From: Henningerozyma blattae CBS 6284
Taxonomy: Eukaryota; Ascomycota; Saccharomycetes; Saccharomycetales; Saccharomycetaceae
Assembly (NCBI RefSeq): GCF_000315915.1
Contig: NC_020185.1
Span: 2,170,001-2,234,000 of the forward strand
Direction of reading: 5' to 3'
Length of the DNA stretch: 64,000 nucleotides
Of the stretch, positions 22,166-33,179 are shown in pieces. Below the pieces are notes generated by a model that was given only the letters and a program-made list of their open reading frames with translations, did not search any database and was not told the origin of the DNA. A program made the position numbers and the translations under genes. Numbering within the stretch: the first letter of the stretch is position 1; each line of letters opens with the position of its first letter.

Positions 22166-24577
22166 TCCTATTTGTTGAATTTTTAAAAGTTAGCGAAGAT
22201 GAAACCAGAACAAAGGAAGGACAAAAGACTTATGAGATCAATTTACTTGGAGTTAAGAGAGTGTGACATTATTTAAAAATGATAGGTTTGTTGTGATATT
22301 GCAGTACTTCTTTTACATACTCTATAAACATCTATATTTATTTACAAAGTATGCTCTTTATATAGTAAAATAAATCAAACTCTATTCATAAATGCTCTTT
22401 ACTCCGAAGAAGTATTTCCCTGGATTTATCAATATCTTAATTATAAACTAAACTATGGATGTGAAAAATAAATATTTGATAAAAATGTCTTTTCAAGAAA
22501 AAATAAGAAACCTAAATTATATTATTTTCCAGTGCAATCAGCTTTGCATCTTATAAACTGATAAATCAAACCTCTAACTCTCTTGTATTCCAGTAAAAAG
22601 GTCTGATTATTATTTAATATAGCGAAGGTTAATACGTTGTAAAATTACTCAAAGGATTTTCATGTTTTAGTATTAAAAATTGGGTTTTAAAACCACTAAA
22701 ATAAGAAATATTAATAAAAAAACTCGTTGGAAACTCTTTGCAAGAATATTTTTGTGGAACAATTTCCTACTCACTAGATCCAAGGCAATTAATAGTCTAT
22801 ATTTATCTTGCCCTTCAATATTTCATACTATCCATGCTGGAATATGATTATATCATTTTCTATTGAGTGGTAAAAGACTTTTTATCACGTGACTTATTAT
22901 TTAAAATGTGTTTTTTCTTTTTATATCGAAAAACACTATTTAAGAAATATATTCATTTTAGTTATAGTATTTACTATATATTTCTAAATAAAGTAATCGT
23001 CTTTACATTTTAAACACTGTATAACAATGTCTAACTCTCTTGAATCCCAGTAATCTACTAGATATTTATGGTCTTCATACATACAATACTGGATATACTG
23101 GTTTAGGATAAAAGATAGTATAACGTGAATATACGTTGCTGATAAAAACCTCAATTAGAAAATTCGTTGTCGTTAATTAAACTACATCATGTAGCTTCCA
23201 CAGGATATACTAAGCATGAGAAATACATAATTCTTGTGAGCTTAATTAGGTGAAAAATTTTCACTTATAGACGACGATGAATTTACTTCTCTTGTCCAAA
23301 AAATAATGTATAAATTGCCAGCATTTTAGTCGACATCTAATCCTTATATTTTTATATATTTTCTACAATTTTAATTTCCACTCAAAAGGGGAGGAGGTTT
23401 CTATACTATAAAACAATCAATAAAAAAAGAATTGTTCTCTAAATTATGACTAACAGCAATACTAATATTAAGGATTCTCATGTCGTACACTATAGAGCAG
23501 AGTTAAGAAATTTCCACCCCCCCTCCCCCTAGTAAAAAGGGTTGTGTAATTTTTTCAGAATAATTAACCCTATAAGGCGGCTATATTAATTACTGAGTGG
23601 CTTATTTGAAATAAGATGGTAATAACAGATACATTAAACAGATTGGCCAGATTTTAAGCTATCACTTCAATGAATACAGACCGATAATACTGCTCAAGAG
23701 GGTTTAGAGGTTACACTATAAATGGTTCATAGTGAACACGAAGGTCTAAAAATACTATTAGAAAAAAGTTTACTTAATTACTTGAATTTACTATATTACA
23801 ACTGATGAAAAGCTGCATAAAACAATGGTGGAATATACACGTTGTTTTACTAAAAAACAGATATAGTCAGCCAAACATTCATCGTATTCTCGTTTTTCAT
23901 ATTATATTATTCTAAGAATAGGTATAAATTTCTGCCAAAAGATACTCATTTTTATGACGAATGGAAGAGTTTTTAACACATTTGATGCACCCCTAAATAT
24001 TCTTACTGTAACTTTGACGAGCATTCGAGGAACTCGAAAAATACAGGAAAAAGAAAAAAAAATAATGAATATTTTTCTCCTGAAATTTCTTTGAAAGTTT
24101 GCAAAGTTTGTAATAAATTAACAAAAGATTGTAAAAAATATCAAGAGAGGTTATAATTGCTTCTTATAAGGATCTTAGAGTGATTAATTAACAATAGAGT
24201 AACTCTATCGATAAATAGGATTTAGAACTTTTCTTGATTTTGAAAAGGTTTGTGAGTTATAATGAACGATATAAACATATATTAATTCAATATTACTTTG
24301 GACAATCAGGATTACCCTTATTAAAAGATGAATTTACATTTTACTACTTCCAAGAATAGAAAAGTGGAGTTCACAAGCATCAACAGGCCCAACCATATTT
24401 ACTTCTACATAGGTATGGAATATTATTGTAAACTTTATAATTATTCAGTTCTCATGGTTAATTTTTTTTCTGTCATTTATTTAGTGACGCTGATCAGGTG
24501 CCACATCCAAAATATTGTAGGGTATTTTCCGTTGATAGCACGTGTCTCTCGGGAATTCTGAGTTAACCGGTGACACT
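22166..24577. other. 2.4-kb AT-rich gene-free region
   Basis: No credible coding sequence was found on either strand. A 24-nt sequence beginning TCTAACTCTCTTG occurs at 22573-22596 and again at 23030-23053 with two differences, each ending CCAGTAA; this hints at decayed repeat DNA. A C-tract interrupted by T (about 23,514-23,530) and a TCACGTGA at about 22,895 are the only other marks. A 77-codon frame at 24328-24561 is not supported. Confidence 0.5.
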
Positions 24578-25247
24578 TGTTAGAGGATGTAAAGATCAAT
24601 AACTACTTATTGATCTGTCATGAAATATATAAGTATCAATCTAAATCTAACTAACTGTTATCTGTAGATATTCTTACTCTAATGAGTCTTGACTTCCTGT
24701 ACATCAAGAAATCCTAGAATCGACCAAAGGTCGCCTCTTTATATATTCATCATTTCTCGTTGGTGACTTACCAACACATCCCGAACCGGTTAGTCGCCAG
24801 TCCTCACTTATCATCACAAGTCACGCTATTACTAATCCTACGTCACGGTTGCAACCGTGCGTATACTACTATGGCTAGTAGTCCATGTGGGTCATGGCTC
24901 CCTCGTGACTGATTGAGCTAGTCACGCTTGCTAATACGTCATGGTTAGTCACGCCATGACCACGTGATCACTCCAAGATCCTGAGCCTATGTAAGTTAAA
25001 TATTATTATTATTACGTTCCGATTTGTTCACTATACACTTCCATCTTTTGTATTTCGTCCTTTTTGTTTTCTGGTTCTTACCTCTTCGTTCTACCTTAAC
25101 CCTCTAGTTTATTCTTTTAGCCTTAGATTCTTAAATAGAATTTATGTTCATGATTCACTTACTTGTTAATATACATGTTCATTCCGTTATCACGTGATCT
25201 TAGTTTATACACCTGACTAAAGTAGCTCACACTACGTGACATCAACA
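24578..25247 (-). mobile_element. Solo LTR-like repeat of a Ty-type retrotransposon, copy 1
   Basis: Read on the minus strand, the element begins TGTTGATGTCACG (25247 downward) and ends CCTCTAACA (24578), giving the TGTT...AACA inverted termini of yeast LTRs. A TATATAAAGAGG box lies at 24734-24745. About 263 bp of its 5' part (24980-25242) recur in inverted orientation at 45250-45512 at roughly nine identities in ten. The middle (24,770-24,975) is full of GTCACG/CGTGAC motifs. It lies 12 bp from the 3' end of tRNA-Phe; Ty elements commonly sit near tRNA genes. I see no 5-bp target duplication (flanks ACACT and AAAAA), and no gag or pol remains. The length of 670 bp is long for an LTR, so it may be composite. 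Confidence 0.65.
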
Positions 25248-25259
25248 AAAAAAGAAACA

Positions 25260-25350
25260 TGCGAATTCTGTGGATCGAACACAGGACCTCCAGATATCTT
25301 AAACCAAAGTATTCTTCAGTCTGGCGCTCTCCCAACTGAGCTAAATCCGC
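25260..25350 (-). tRNA. tRNA-Phe (anticodon GAA) with 18-nt intron
   Basis: The exons are identical in pattern to yeast tRNA-Phe: GCGGATTTAGCTCAGTTGGG at the 5' end, anticodon GAA followed by G37, and ATTCGCA at the 3' end. The 18-nt intron lies after position 37 (plus-strand 25296-25313) and differs in sequence from that of S. cerevisiae, while keeping the bases that pair with the anticodon region. Confidence 0.97.
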
Positions 25351-26110
25351 CTATTTCTGGAAATTTATTATATAGTGATCTGGCTAGTATTTTACAGATG
25401 ATTATAACCATGATTATTCTTATAACTATAACTTACTTATCTTATTCTGTGTAATTCTATATAGATGCCTCATGGGCATCGCTTTATATACAAGCGAGTT
25501 TACGCGTCGCAACATGTTGATGCGAACATCTCTGATTTAGTTAGGGCTTGTAAGCTCCTAACCCTTGACACAGTGTACTGACAGTATCACTATGTCACAA
25601 AATAATTTCGTTTGCCTGATTGATAATAGGTATAACAATAGCAAATGTTGCATTTTTAAAATGTTGTTACTTGGGTAACTAGGATTTATTTCAATATCAG
25701 CAATCCTTTAAACAAGCACATTTTACTAGGTAATAAAGTAATTATTGTCTTGAACTCAAACTAATGTGAGAAAATTATTGTTCTTGTAATATATATATAT
25801 ATTATACAATGAATACATATTTGTAATAAAAAAAGCTAATAATAAAATAGTATAAAAATATTTTCTAATAATAAAAAGTCAAATGGAAAAAAAATGATGA
25901 AAATATTTGATTTTAAGAATAATAAGAATAGAAGAAATCGTAATGATGAAATGTTTTTTTTTTAATATTTTTAGGATGTATTTGTTCAATAACTAAATCT
26001 ATAGTTTTTTAATGCAGGAAATAATGTAATGGGTTGTGCTTATTTTACTCTATGTATAGCGATATTATGGTACATGTATTGATTGGCAAATCTTTTTCTT
26101 CTTTTATAAT
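25351..26110. other. Intergenic between tRNA-Phe and SCW11 3' end
   Basis: AT-rich. An inverted pair TTAGTTAGGGCTTGTAAG / CTCCTAACCCT lies at about 25,537-25,565, that is two Tbf1-type TTAGGG-like sites facing each other, about 190 bp upstream of tRNA-Phe. Nothing else is clear. Confidence 0.4.
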
Positions 26111-27961
26111 CTAAGCTAAATCATAAATAATACCAAAAGATTGTTCAATACCATAAGGACCAGGAGATTTCCATAAATCATCAAAAGTTGATAAAATTGT
26201 AACATCAGTCGAATAATCACTTAAAATACTGTTAACTGCAATGATTTGATTTTGTTTACTTGGAATATTTCCACCATTTTGAATACCTGCTGATGGATAC
26301 CCAGTTTCAGTAACAACCACATTTTTTGATCCACATACATTTTGTGTAATTGCAACTTGACCTTTAAGGAATGAACCAGCAGTTGATGCTTGGGAGTTAA
26401 CATCAAAATATGAATGGACGTTAATCCCAACAAAATCAATATCACTTGAAGTACATAGAGAGGGATTGTTTTCAAAAGTAACTGGTGGTTCACTGGTAGT
26501 AACCAGACCATTATAGCCTGCATTTCTTAACTGTTGTTTAACAGAAGAAATCTTATTTATTAGATCATTAACTGAACAAAAACCAGACAGGACAGCTTCA
26601 TTACCAATAGTAATAAATTGAAATACACCCCAGCCATTTGTTTGACCATAAGAAATTAAACTTTGAACACCAGAATCAATAGAATCAACACCACTACCAC
26701 TAATCCATAATCCTTGGTTAATTGTAATGCCCAACTTAGCAGCAACTGGATTAACAGTTTCTAATGAATTACAATCAACACCATAGACACGGATCTTAGA
26801 GACACCTTTAGATTTGATCAATTGTAAATCACTTTGAACTGTATTACCATCTTTACAAGTACCATCATTGTTATATGGAGAATATGTTAAAGCAGTTGGG
26901 AGAGAAGAAATAGCAGCTGAAGCAGCTGTAGAAACTTGCTTGTCAACAGCAGAGGAAGGAGCTAGGGAAGGAGCTTGTTGAGATGATGTTTGTTGAGTAG
27001 AAGTTTGCTGAGTAGAAGTTTGCTGAGTGGAGGTTTGCTGCGTCGAAGTTTGTTGGGTAGAAGTTTGCTGAGTGGAGGTTTTTTGAGTGGAGGTAAGTTG
27101 AATAAAGGTTTGTTGTTCCGAAGTTTGTTGAGTTGAGGTTTGTTGTTCTGAAGTTTGTTGAGTTGAGGTTTGTTGTTCTGAAGTTTGTTGAGTTGAGGTT
27201 TGTTGTTCTGAAGTTTGTTGAGTTGAGGCTTGTTGTTCTGAAGTTTGTTGAGTTGAGGCTTGTTGTTCTGAAGTTTGCTGAGTCGAGGTTTGCTGAGTCG
27301 AGGTTTGCTGAGTCGAGGTAAGTTGAATGAAGGTTTGCTCCTCTGAAGTTTGCGAAGTTGAAGTTTGTGGAGTAGATGAAGCAACTTTAGAAATTTGTTT
27401 ATCAACAACAGATGAAGTTTGCTGAGTAGAAGTTTGCTGAGTAGAAGTTTGCTGAGTAGAAGTTTGCTGAGTAGAAGTTTGCTGAGTAGAAGTTTGCTGA
27501 GTAGAGGTTTGCTGAGTAGAGGTTTGCTGAGTAGAGGTTTGCTGAGTAGAAGTTTGCTGAGTTAGAGTATTCGGCGTGGAGGGAGATGGAGCAGCAGAGG
27601 TAGTTGGAGTATTTTCAATAACAGTAGTCGACACTGTTTGAACTTGAGAGGTAGCTGGAGCATTACTGCTATGAGCGTGACCTGAAACTTGTTTAATAAT
27701 ATAAGATGTCAATGTGGTAGTTGGTTCAACATTAGTATCGACTCCTGAAGGATATAAAGTAGTTGTGAAAGTTAAATCATCACTAATAATGAATTCCACT
27801 GTTGGTGCAACCACTATTTCAGTAGTTGTTGAATAAACATCGGTAAAAGTACTTGTGCTAGCGGTGTGCATTCTTGTGACATATTTTCTCTTTTGAAAAA
27901 TTGGTAATGGAAGAGCATTTGTCAAAGTAAACAATAAAGCAATTAGTAAATAATATTGCAT
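26111..27961 (-). CDS. SCW11: GH17 cell wall glucanase-like protein, Scw11
   Basis: The 616-residue secreted protein has a signal peptide (about residues 1-16), a Kex2-type Lys-Arg at 24-25, a Thr/Ser/Gln-rich stalk (about 125-345) and a C-terminal glycoside hydrolase family 17 domain (about 357-616). The GH17 catalytic Glu residues are present: Glu455 in IGNEAV and Glu552 in VTETGYPS. Scw4, Scw10 and Scw11 of yeast share this build. The neighbour CWH41 and the nearby RPL24 match SCW11 (YGL028C), which is expressed in daughter cells under Ace2 and acts in cell separation. The stalk is a coding minisatellite with [10 protein letters not shown] pentapeptides, probably O-mannosylated. A cluster of Ace2/Swi5-type sites lies upstream. 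Confidence 0.9.
   Translation of the reverse strand: MQYYLLIALLFTLTNALPLPIFQKRKYVTRMHTASTSTFTDVYSTTTEIVVAPTVEFIISDDLTFTTTLYPSGVDTNVEPTTTLTSYIIKQVSGHAHSSNAPATSQVQTVSTTVIENTPTTSAAPSPSTPNTLTQQTSTQQTSTQQTSTQQTSTQQTSTQQTSTQQTSTQQTSTQQTSTQQTSSVVDKQISKVASSTPQTSTSQTSEEQTFIQLTSTQQTSTQQTSTQQTSEQQASTQQTSEQQASTQQTSEQQTSTQQTSEQQTSTQQTSEQQTSTQQTSEQQTFIQLTSTQKTSTQQTSTQQTSTQQTSTQQTSTQQTSTQQTSSQQAPSLAPSSAVDKQVSTAASAAISSLPTALTYSPYNNDGTCKDGNTVQSDLQLIKSKGVSKIRVYGVDCNSLETVNPVAAKLGITINQGLWISGSGVDSIDSGVQSLISYGQTNGWGVFQFITIGNEAVLSGFCSVNDLINKISSVKQQLRNAGYNGLVTTSEPPVTFENNPSLCTSSDIDFVGINVHSYFDVNSQASTAGSFLKGQVAITQNVCGSKNVVVTETGYPSAGIQNGGNIPSKQNQIIAVNSILSDYSTDVTILSTFDDLWKSPGPYGIEQSFGIIYDLA
26985..27566 (-). repeat. Coding 15-bp minisatellite in SCW11 ([10 protein letters not shown])
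   Basis: The unit is 15 bp (plus strand GTAGAAGTTTGCTGA and variants) and encodes Thr-Ser-Thr-Gln-Gln. Block 1 (about 27,414-27,566) has about ten nearly uniform units. Block 2 (about 26,985-27,345) alternates TSTQQ with TSEQQ and ends with uniform TSTQQ. The segment TFIQLTSTQ occurs twice and VDKQ(I/V)S occurs twice, so a larger unit was also duplicated. The array stays in frame throughout. Confidence 0.95.
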
Positions 27962-30023
27962 TTTTAATGATTATTGGTTTTTATTAGGTTTGATATTGGA
28001 TAAGAAGCTAAATTGAATTAATTTTTGGGTAAATATATATATTAATTATTGAATATTTCTATACTTCCCGATCAAGTATTTGAATGAATGAATAAACTAG
28101 ATTTGGGGTAATTTAGTTTGTGTTTGGATGATAAATTGTTAATAGTTAAATATAATACGTATTGATTATATTTCTTTTTTTTTGGTAAATAAAGAGTGAA
28201 TGAATAGAGTTGGTTATAATAACGAAGGACTGATTAAAGTAAGTTTTTAAAAGAGTGACGGATTTTAAGTTGGATTAATTTGGTGTAAATTAGTACGGAA
28301 AAGGAATGAATGAATCGAAAGTAGTTGGAATATGATCGTAATATTAGCTATTAAATGAAGTTTGTATTCTTCTTAGACTTGACTTGAGGGAAAGTGATAG
28401 ATAAGGAAATTCAGTTGAAGTTAATAGAAATTAGTATTTAGTGTTACTCTTTTTATTAAAGTATAACCTTAGAATAGAAATAGGAATAGAAATAAGAAAC
28501 GAAAAAGAAAAAAGTAAATTATATCCCTAAATCACTACACAGTACTCCTTTTATATGTACCAAAAGCTTCTAGCCGATGTATCACTTGAGCCAAGAGTAG
28601 TTTAAAATACAACCAAGTCTTCAATGTTTCATGGCGGGGCGTCTAAGGAGCCCCACACAATAGCTCCAAACATTAAAAACAAGTATCAACAAGTCCTAAT
28701 ACTAACATCTTCGTCGCAAAATATTTTAAAGCGTATTGATCCAGGAGTAACTAACAACCAGTTACCAAGCTTTCTATTTGTTTACATAACACCAATAACC
28801 ATCAGTCTCCAAACAAGCATCATCATGGCAATCGCTTTCATTTAGGAAACTATAATTTTATCATATCATATATTAACATATCTAATCTCAGTTCCTAAAA
28901 CATCTAGTTTATCATACTATAATTTTTGAATAATCATTTCACCGTTACTATTATCAGTATGAATTGCTTGCTTTTTGCTTGTCTTCACCTCTTACTTTAA
29001 CATCTATTCATTCCTTTTAATCGTCTCGTTTGTAGCGAGATCTGGTGCCAGATTCTGAGATGCTGGCTCTATGCTGGCTAAAGCTGGTCTGACGACTCCG
29101 GAAATTTTTTCGGCTGATGTGTTTTCAGAATGCTGACATTCCTTATTTGGCCACTTCCGGCAAATTCGATTTTTTTCAGAACAAGAAATGTGTCTGCTGC
29201 TGCGTTTTTTTCTCTGTACGGTACTGCATCGCCCTGGAAACGGAAACCAGCACCCAGAACAGGACAAAAACTACTAATAGGGCAAGATAGAGATATATTT
29301 GGTATTCCGGTGCTGGCTAGTCCTAAGTATGGAAATCTATAGAAGCTTGGCAAAATGCGATAGGAAATAGTTACTGCGTTTAGAAATATCAATCTAACTA
29401 CTAATTTGGGTAAGATATAGAAGACCTATTCTGATCAAAACAGCAAGATTTACCCAAAATGATAGTTCATCAAAGCATGGTTAGTACGCAAAGCAAGCGA
29501 TGCTTTGCACTGTATGATAATGATTAACATTAACTAAGCAACCCAGGAGCAAGTCGGAGTTTATAAATATTACTTGTTAAAGGAGACCGTAGTGATAAGT
29601 ACTCCAAATTAGTAGTGATGACTACCAGCTTGGTATTTTGAGATATTTTGAACGGTTGATTAAGAATCAAACTAAACACGTATATTCTTTACCTGAGTAA
29701 TACGCAAAGGGATTCCAGTTCAGCAAGAACCAGGGAAACGATCGGTGACCTAAAGGGGGAACTCATAAATAAGAAATGAATAAAGCTCAGACCAAATTAT
29801 TCTAATCTGCTACTAATTTCGTAATTTGTCACAATTAATTAAATCATTTTCTTCTTAAACATATTTATCTATCTACATGTGTATTAGCTAATTGTTATTA
29901 ATTTATCATCTAGAAAAAGAAAAAATATAATGAGTGAATCTTTAAGATTGATTTTTCAAACGTCTTGGGTTGTTCACTTGATTTATTTTTATTTTTTTTT
30001 TTTAATCTGGTTTACCTACACAC
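27962..30023 (-). promoter_or_regulatory. 2.1-kb SCW11 upstream region with Ace2/Swi5-type site cluster
   Basis: Between SCW11 and the CWH41 3' end there is no credible gene. In a GC-raised part, GCTGG cores occur at 29062-29066, 29073-29077, 29083-29087 and 29312-29316, and a full AACCAGCA at 29245-29252. S. cerevisiae Ace2/Swi5 bind ACCAGC, and SCW11 is a classical Ace2 target. The sites lie 1.1-1.35 kb from the ATG, far for yeast. The same part contains strong hairpins (29040-29053, 29405-29458, 29488-29508), so an unrecognised non-coding RNA is possible. A small GGGGC/GCCCC hairpin is at 28636-28654. Confidence 0.55.
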
Positions 30024-32483
30024 TTACATACGACCAAGCATGTTAACTACCAAAGCTGTCCAACCTGTAAATTGTTTGGCGCCTGAGCCACGTCCATCGT
30101 TTTGGTTATAGTTTTCGTAAACGTAGCCTGTTTCTTGCCAGTTTTCAAAAATGTTATCAATTAAATTATTCTTTAATTCATTATACAGCTTCATTGCTTT
30201 ACTATTTCCCTTTGAATCATTGGTAATGACTTCCGGATAATAGAATCTTAAAGCATCTAAACAAATATAATTTATGTTAACCCAAATAGGCCCTCTCCAG
30301 TAGTTTTCTCCTTTACCATGATATTCATCTTGTTTAGATAATGATACTAAACCATAGTCCGTAAATAATTTCTCTTCATTTGACATTAATTCAATGATGG
30401 AATCCAAATGAATAGAGTCCTTTGGGATCAATTTCAATGCAAATGGTAACAAGGAAATGTAGCCTTCATGACAAACAAATTGACGTTCATCTTCATAGTC
30501 GTCTAATGTTACATCACAATAGCATTTATCTTTATCACTCCAGTGAATGTTATCCAAATTTTGAATGATATCTTTTTCAATTTTCAAGTAACGTTTTTCA
30601 TCATCTTCAGCTCCAAGGACATGCGCAATTTGTTTCATTGATCTTGTCATAACACCAACCCAAGCTAATGTATCAACATTTAATTCTGCAGCATCTGGTG
30701 GTTGGGCTCTTGGATAGTCATCCAACCCACTTGGCAAACAGTGTGTAACGGTACGACCCAGCCATCTATAAACATGATCTAGATGAACCTTAGATAATAT
30801 ACCTTCTTCTTCAAATACTTCAACATAATCTTCAGTCAATCCCTTTTGAGAAGTGGTAAACCATTCATAATGTTTTAATAGTTTTGGATAGATTCTTTTA
30901 GCATATTTCACTAATAATTTAGAGTTTTGTTCCAATTGATTTGTGTCTTCACGTAATGTTTTTTCTTGATTATCATTTGATTCTTTATCTTGGTTGAAAT
31001 TAACACTATTTTGATAATCAATAGCTCTAGAAAGCATCTCACTAAAAGTCATTAACAGAGTAGGCGGATTGGCAACGTTTGGACTTTGAACAGTAAATTC
31101 TTCTGGAACTCTACTTCTTGCTTCTGCACCCAAAATAACTTCTCTTGCTACCCAACCACTATCATCTTCAATTAAATCAAACCAGCTGGTAATAATTTCA
31201 AATGCAAGGTCGAAATCATATTCCATAATTTGCAATAATTGGAAACCTTCATCCCAGTAAAACCCACGTGGGAAAAACCCACGGCTAGGAACACTTGTGA
31301 ATAGACTCAATGGGCTTTCTTCTTTAGCATGGCTAAAAGTTGTTGGCTCAAATGTTTCATCATTAAATTCGGTGACACGGTCCACAATCTGAGTACCATG
31401 AAAATAGCCAATACCACCTAATAGATTTGATAATGTTTGCAACGCAAAAACACGATGTTCCTCATCTTGTCCCTTTAGATCAAAATGTCTGTTAAACCTG
31501 GCCTGGATTTCATTTAATGTCGAAGTTATTAAATTAGTAACTCTATTGGATTTGCGTAATTTATTTGGTGACTTAGCTGCGTTATAAACAACATCAAATT
31601 CAAACCCTTCTGGATTTGACATATCAAACGTCTTTTGAATAAAATGGAAATTACCTGGTTGAAATTGGAAAATGTTTCTTACAGTTAATAAACTTGGCAA
31701 AAAATCTGGATTAACTTCACCTTGTAATGCCTGTGCAGCTGAAGTAGCAGAATCAGATAGTATAGATTGGAAAATATCACGTGCCTTCCAGGTTTCTTCA
31801 TCAGGAACATGTAATGATACATGAGCTGTCTTGGAACAATCTAATCCCTCATATATTTCAGGATTATCTAAATTCTCAAAATTAGCAGCTTCAGCATATT
31901 TACCATAATTGTCAAATAGCTTAATATTATATTTACCCATTTCTTTAGAATGACCTACGAACTCTATATCATTTCCATTACCTAATCTTATTAATTGTGA
32001 TTCACCATCATTTTCACCGTTTTGACTTAGGTATAGAACAACTGATGCAGTATGCTTACGAGAAGTGTCAATTGGTACACCGTGAACTCTAATGGACCAG
32101 TTTTCGCCATCTTGGCTTTTAACAAAATAAAGGGTGAGGTTTAAATTGTTTTCTTCATCAATAATAACTTCCTTACCACCTAGTCTTGGGTCGTACACTT
32201 CCCAAGTGTATTGCTTAACTCCATCATTTTGGTCAACAAAATGTCTCAATCTATTTAGGCCATCATTCACAGAAGAATCGAACCACATTAGACCAACGAC
32301 AAGTGGACTTTGATCAATATTTCTTGGTCTTACGCCGAGATAACAATTAGATCTGTATGGTGCCCATAATAATGATTTTTCAGTATATTCGTAAAAACTC
32401 AAGTCCTTGTTAGCGCCCTTTTCTGCATGACAAATTGATAGAGTCGTCAAAAGAAAGTATAATAAACTGTAAATTCTTAGCAT
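30024..32483 (-). CDS. CWH41: Processing alpha-glucosidase I (GH63)
   Basis: The 819-residue ER enzyme removes the outermost alpha-1,2-glucose from the Glc3Man9GlcNAc2 glycan just after transfer, and is needed for normal beta-1,6-glucan in yeast. An N-terminal hydrophobic segment (about residues 4-20, ending CHA) acts as signal or anchor. The N-terminal GH63 beta-domain is followed by a C-terminal (alpha/alpha)6 domain with family blocks FFPRGFYWDEGFQLL (near residue 410), VAREVILGAEARSRVP and GPIWVNINYICLDAL near the C-terminus. S. cerevisiae Cwh41 has 833 residues. It neighbours SCW11 as in S. cerevisiae. It acts directly downstream of the oligosaccharyltransferase whose catalytic subunit, STT3, is also in this window. 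Confidence 0.95.
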   Translation of the reverse strand: MLRIYSLLYFLLTTLSICHAEKGANKDLSFYEYTEKSLLWAPYRSNCYLGVRPRNIDQSPLVVGLMWFDSSVNDGLNRLRHFVDQNDGVKQYTWEVYDPRLGGKEVIIDEENNLNLTLYFVKSQDGENWSIRVHGVPIDTSRKHTASVVLYLSQNGENDGESQLIRLGNGNDIEFVGHSKEMGKYNIKLFDNYGKYAEAANFENLDNPEIYEGLDCSKTAHVSLHVPDEETWKARDIFQSILSDSATSAAQALQGEVNPDFLPSLLTVRNIFQFQPGNFHFIQKTFDMSNPEGFEFDVVYNAAKSPNKLRKSNRVTNLITSTLNEIQARFNRHFDLKGQDEEHRVFALQTLSNLLGGIGYFHGTQIVDRVTEFNDETFEPTTFSHAKEESPLSLFTSVPSRGFFPRGFYWDEGFQLLQIMEYDFDLAFEIITSWFDLIEDDSGWVAREVILGAEARSRVPEEFTVQSPNVANPPTLLMTFSEMLSRAIDYQNSVNFNQDKESNDNQEKTLREDTNQLEQNSKLLVKYAKRIYPKLLKHYEWFTTSQKGLTEDYVEVFEEEGILSKVHLDHVYRWLGRTVTHCLPSGLDDYPRAQPPDAAELNVDTLAWVGVMTRSMKQIAHVLGAEDDEKRYLKIEKDIIQNLDNIHWSDKDKCYCDVTLDDYEDERQFVCHEGYISLLPFALKLIPKDSIHLDSIIELMSNEEKLFTDYGLVSLSKQDEYHGKGENYWRGPIWVNINYICLDALRFYYPEVITNDSKGNSKAMKLYNELKNNLIDNIFENWQETGYVYENYNQNDGRGSGAKQFTGWTALVVNMLGRM

Positions 32484-33179
32484 TGTAGCTATGCTATGCT
32501 AATAAAATTATATGCCAGGTAAAAATTCAACACAAATATGCCTTTATTTGTCTTTTTATTTGACCTTATTGCTGTAGTTTGTTTATAAACCTAGTTAATT
32601 TAACCACCAAAAGTTAGTGCCTGTCTTTATTGGGAATCCTGTAAGTTCAAAAATTCCCAAATTTTTTCAGAAACTCGGTTATAGCTTCTTCGAAATTTAA
32701 GGGCAAATTACTTGTTTCAGGCAAAAGGGCTCACTTCCACTTCATTAGACCAGTTACGAGTAATAATATCTTTATCTTTGATTTTTATTTCAAGTGATAA
32801 TATTATTATTACAATACTTTATAAATATGCTACATATATAAGATGTAGAAAGATCACAACTTTATTTACCTAAAAAAGAATTACAAATGTCTATAGTTGG
32901 AATAACTTGTTTAAGGCAAAATATAAATAAAATGAGAATAAATAGAAGAAAAATGTCGATAAAATGTGAGTAAAATGTAAGTAAAATGTGAATAAAATTT
33001 GAGTAAGATATTAGTGATTAATTGAATGAAAAAAATGAAAACAAAATAAATATAAAAAGTAAATGCGAAAATGATATGCCAAAGTAGATGTAACTATTAA
33101 ATGATGAAAATTAACTTAAATGCTAATAAAAATTCGTTGAAAAATACCATTAGAGTTAATTTAAAAAAGACTTCAAGAA
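32484..33179. other. CWH41 promoter and RRN6 3' flank with 11-bp tandem repeat
   Basis: Five consecutive 11-bp units of the type GTGAGTAAAAT run from 32955 to 33009, each with one to three changes. The remainder is AT-rich. No gene is seen. Confidence 0.6.

Noticed and set aside
24328..24561. 77-codon open frame beside the LTR
   Set aside because: AT-rich, no family resemblance, in a region without other genes.
26985..27566. CRISPR-like regular repeats
   Set aside because: The 15-bp units are contiguous, in frame and encode the SCW11 stalk; there are no spacers.
28624..28845. 73-codon open frame upstream of SCW11
   Set aside because: No recognisable feature besides a hydrophobic end; flanking DNA looks regulatory.
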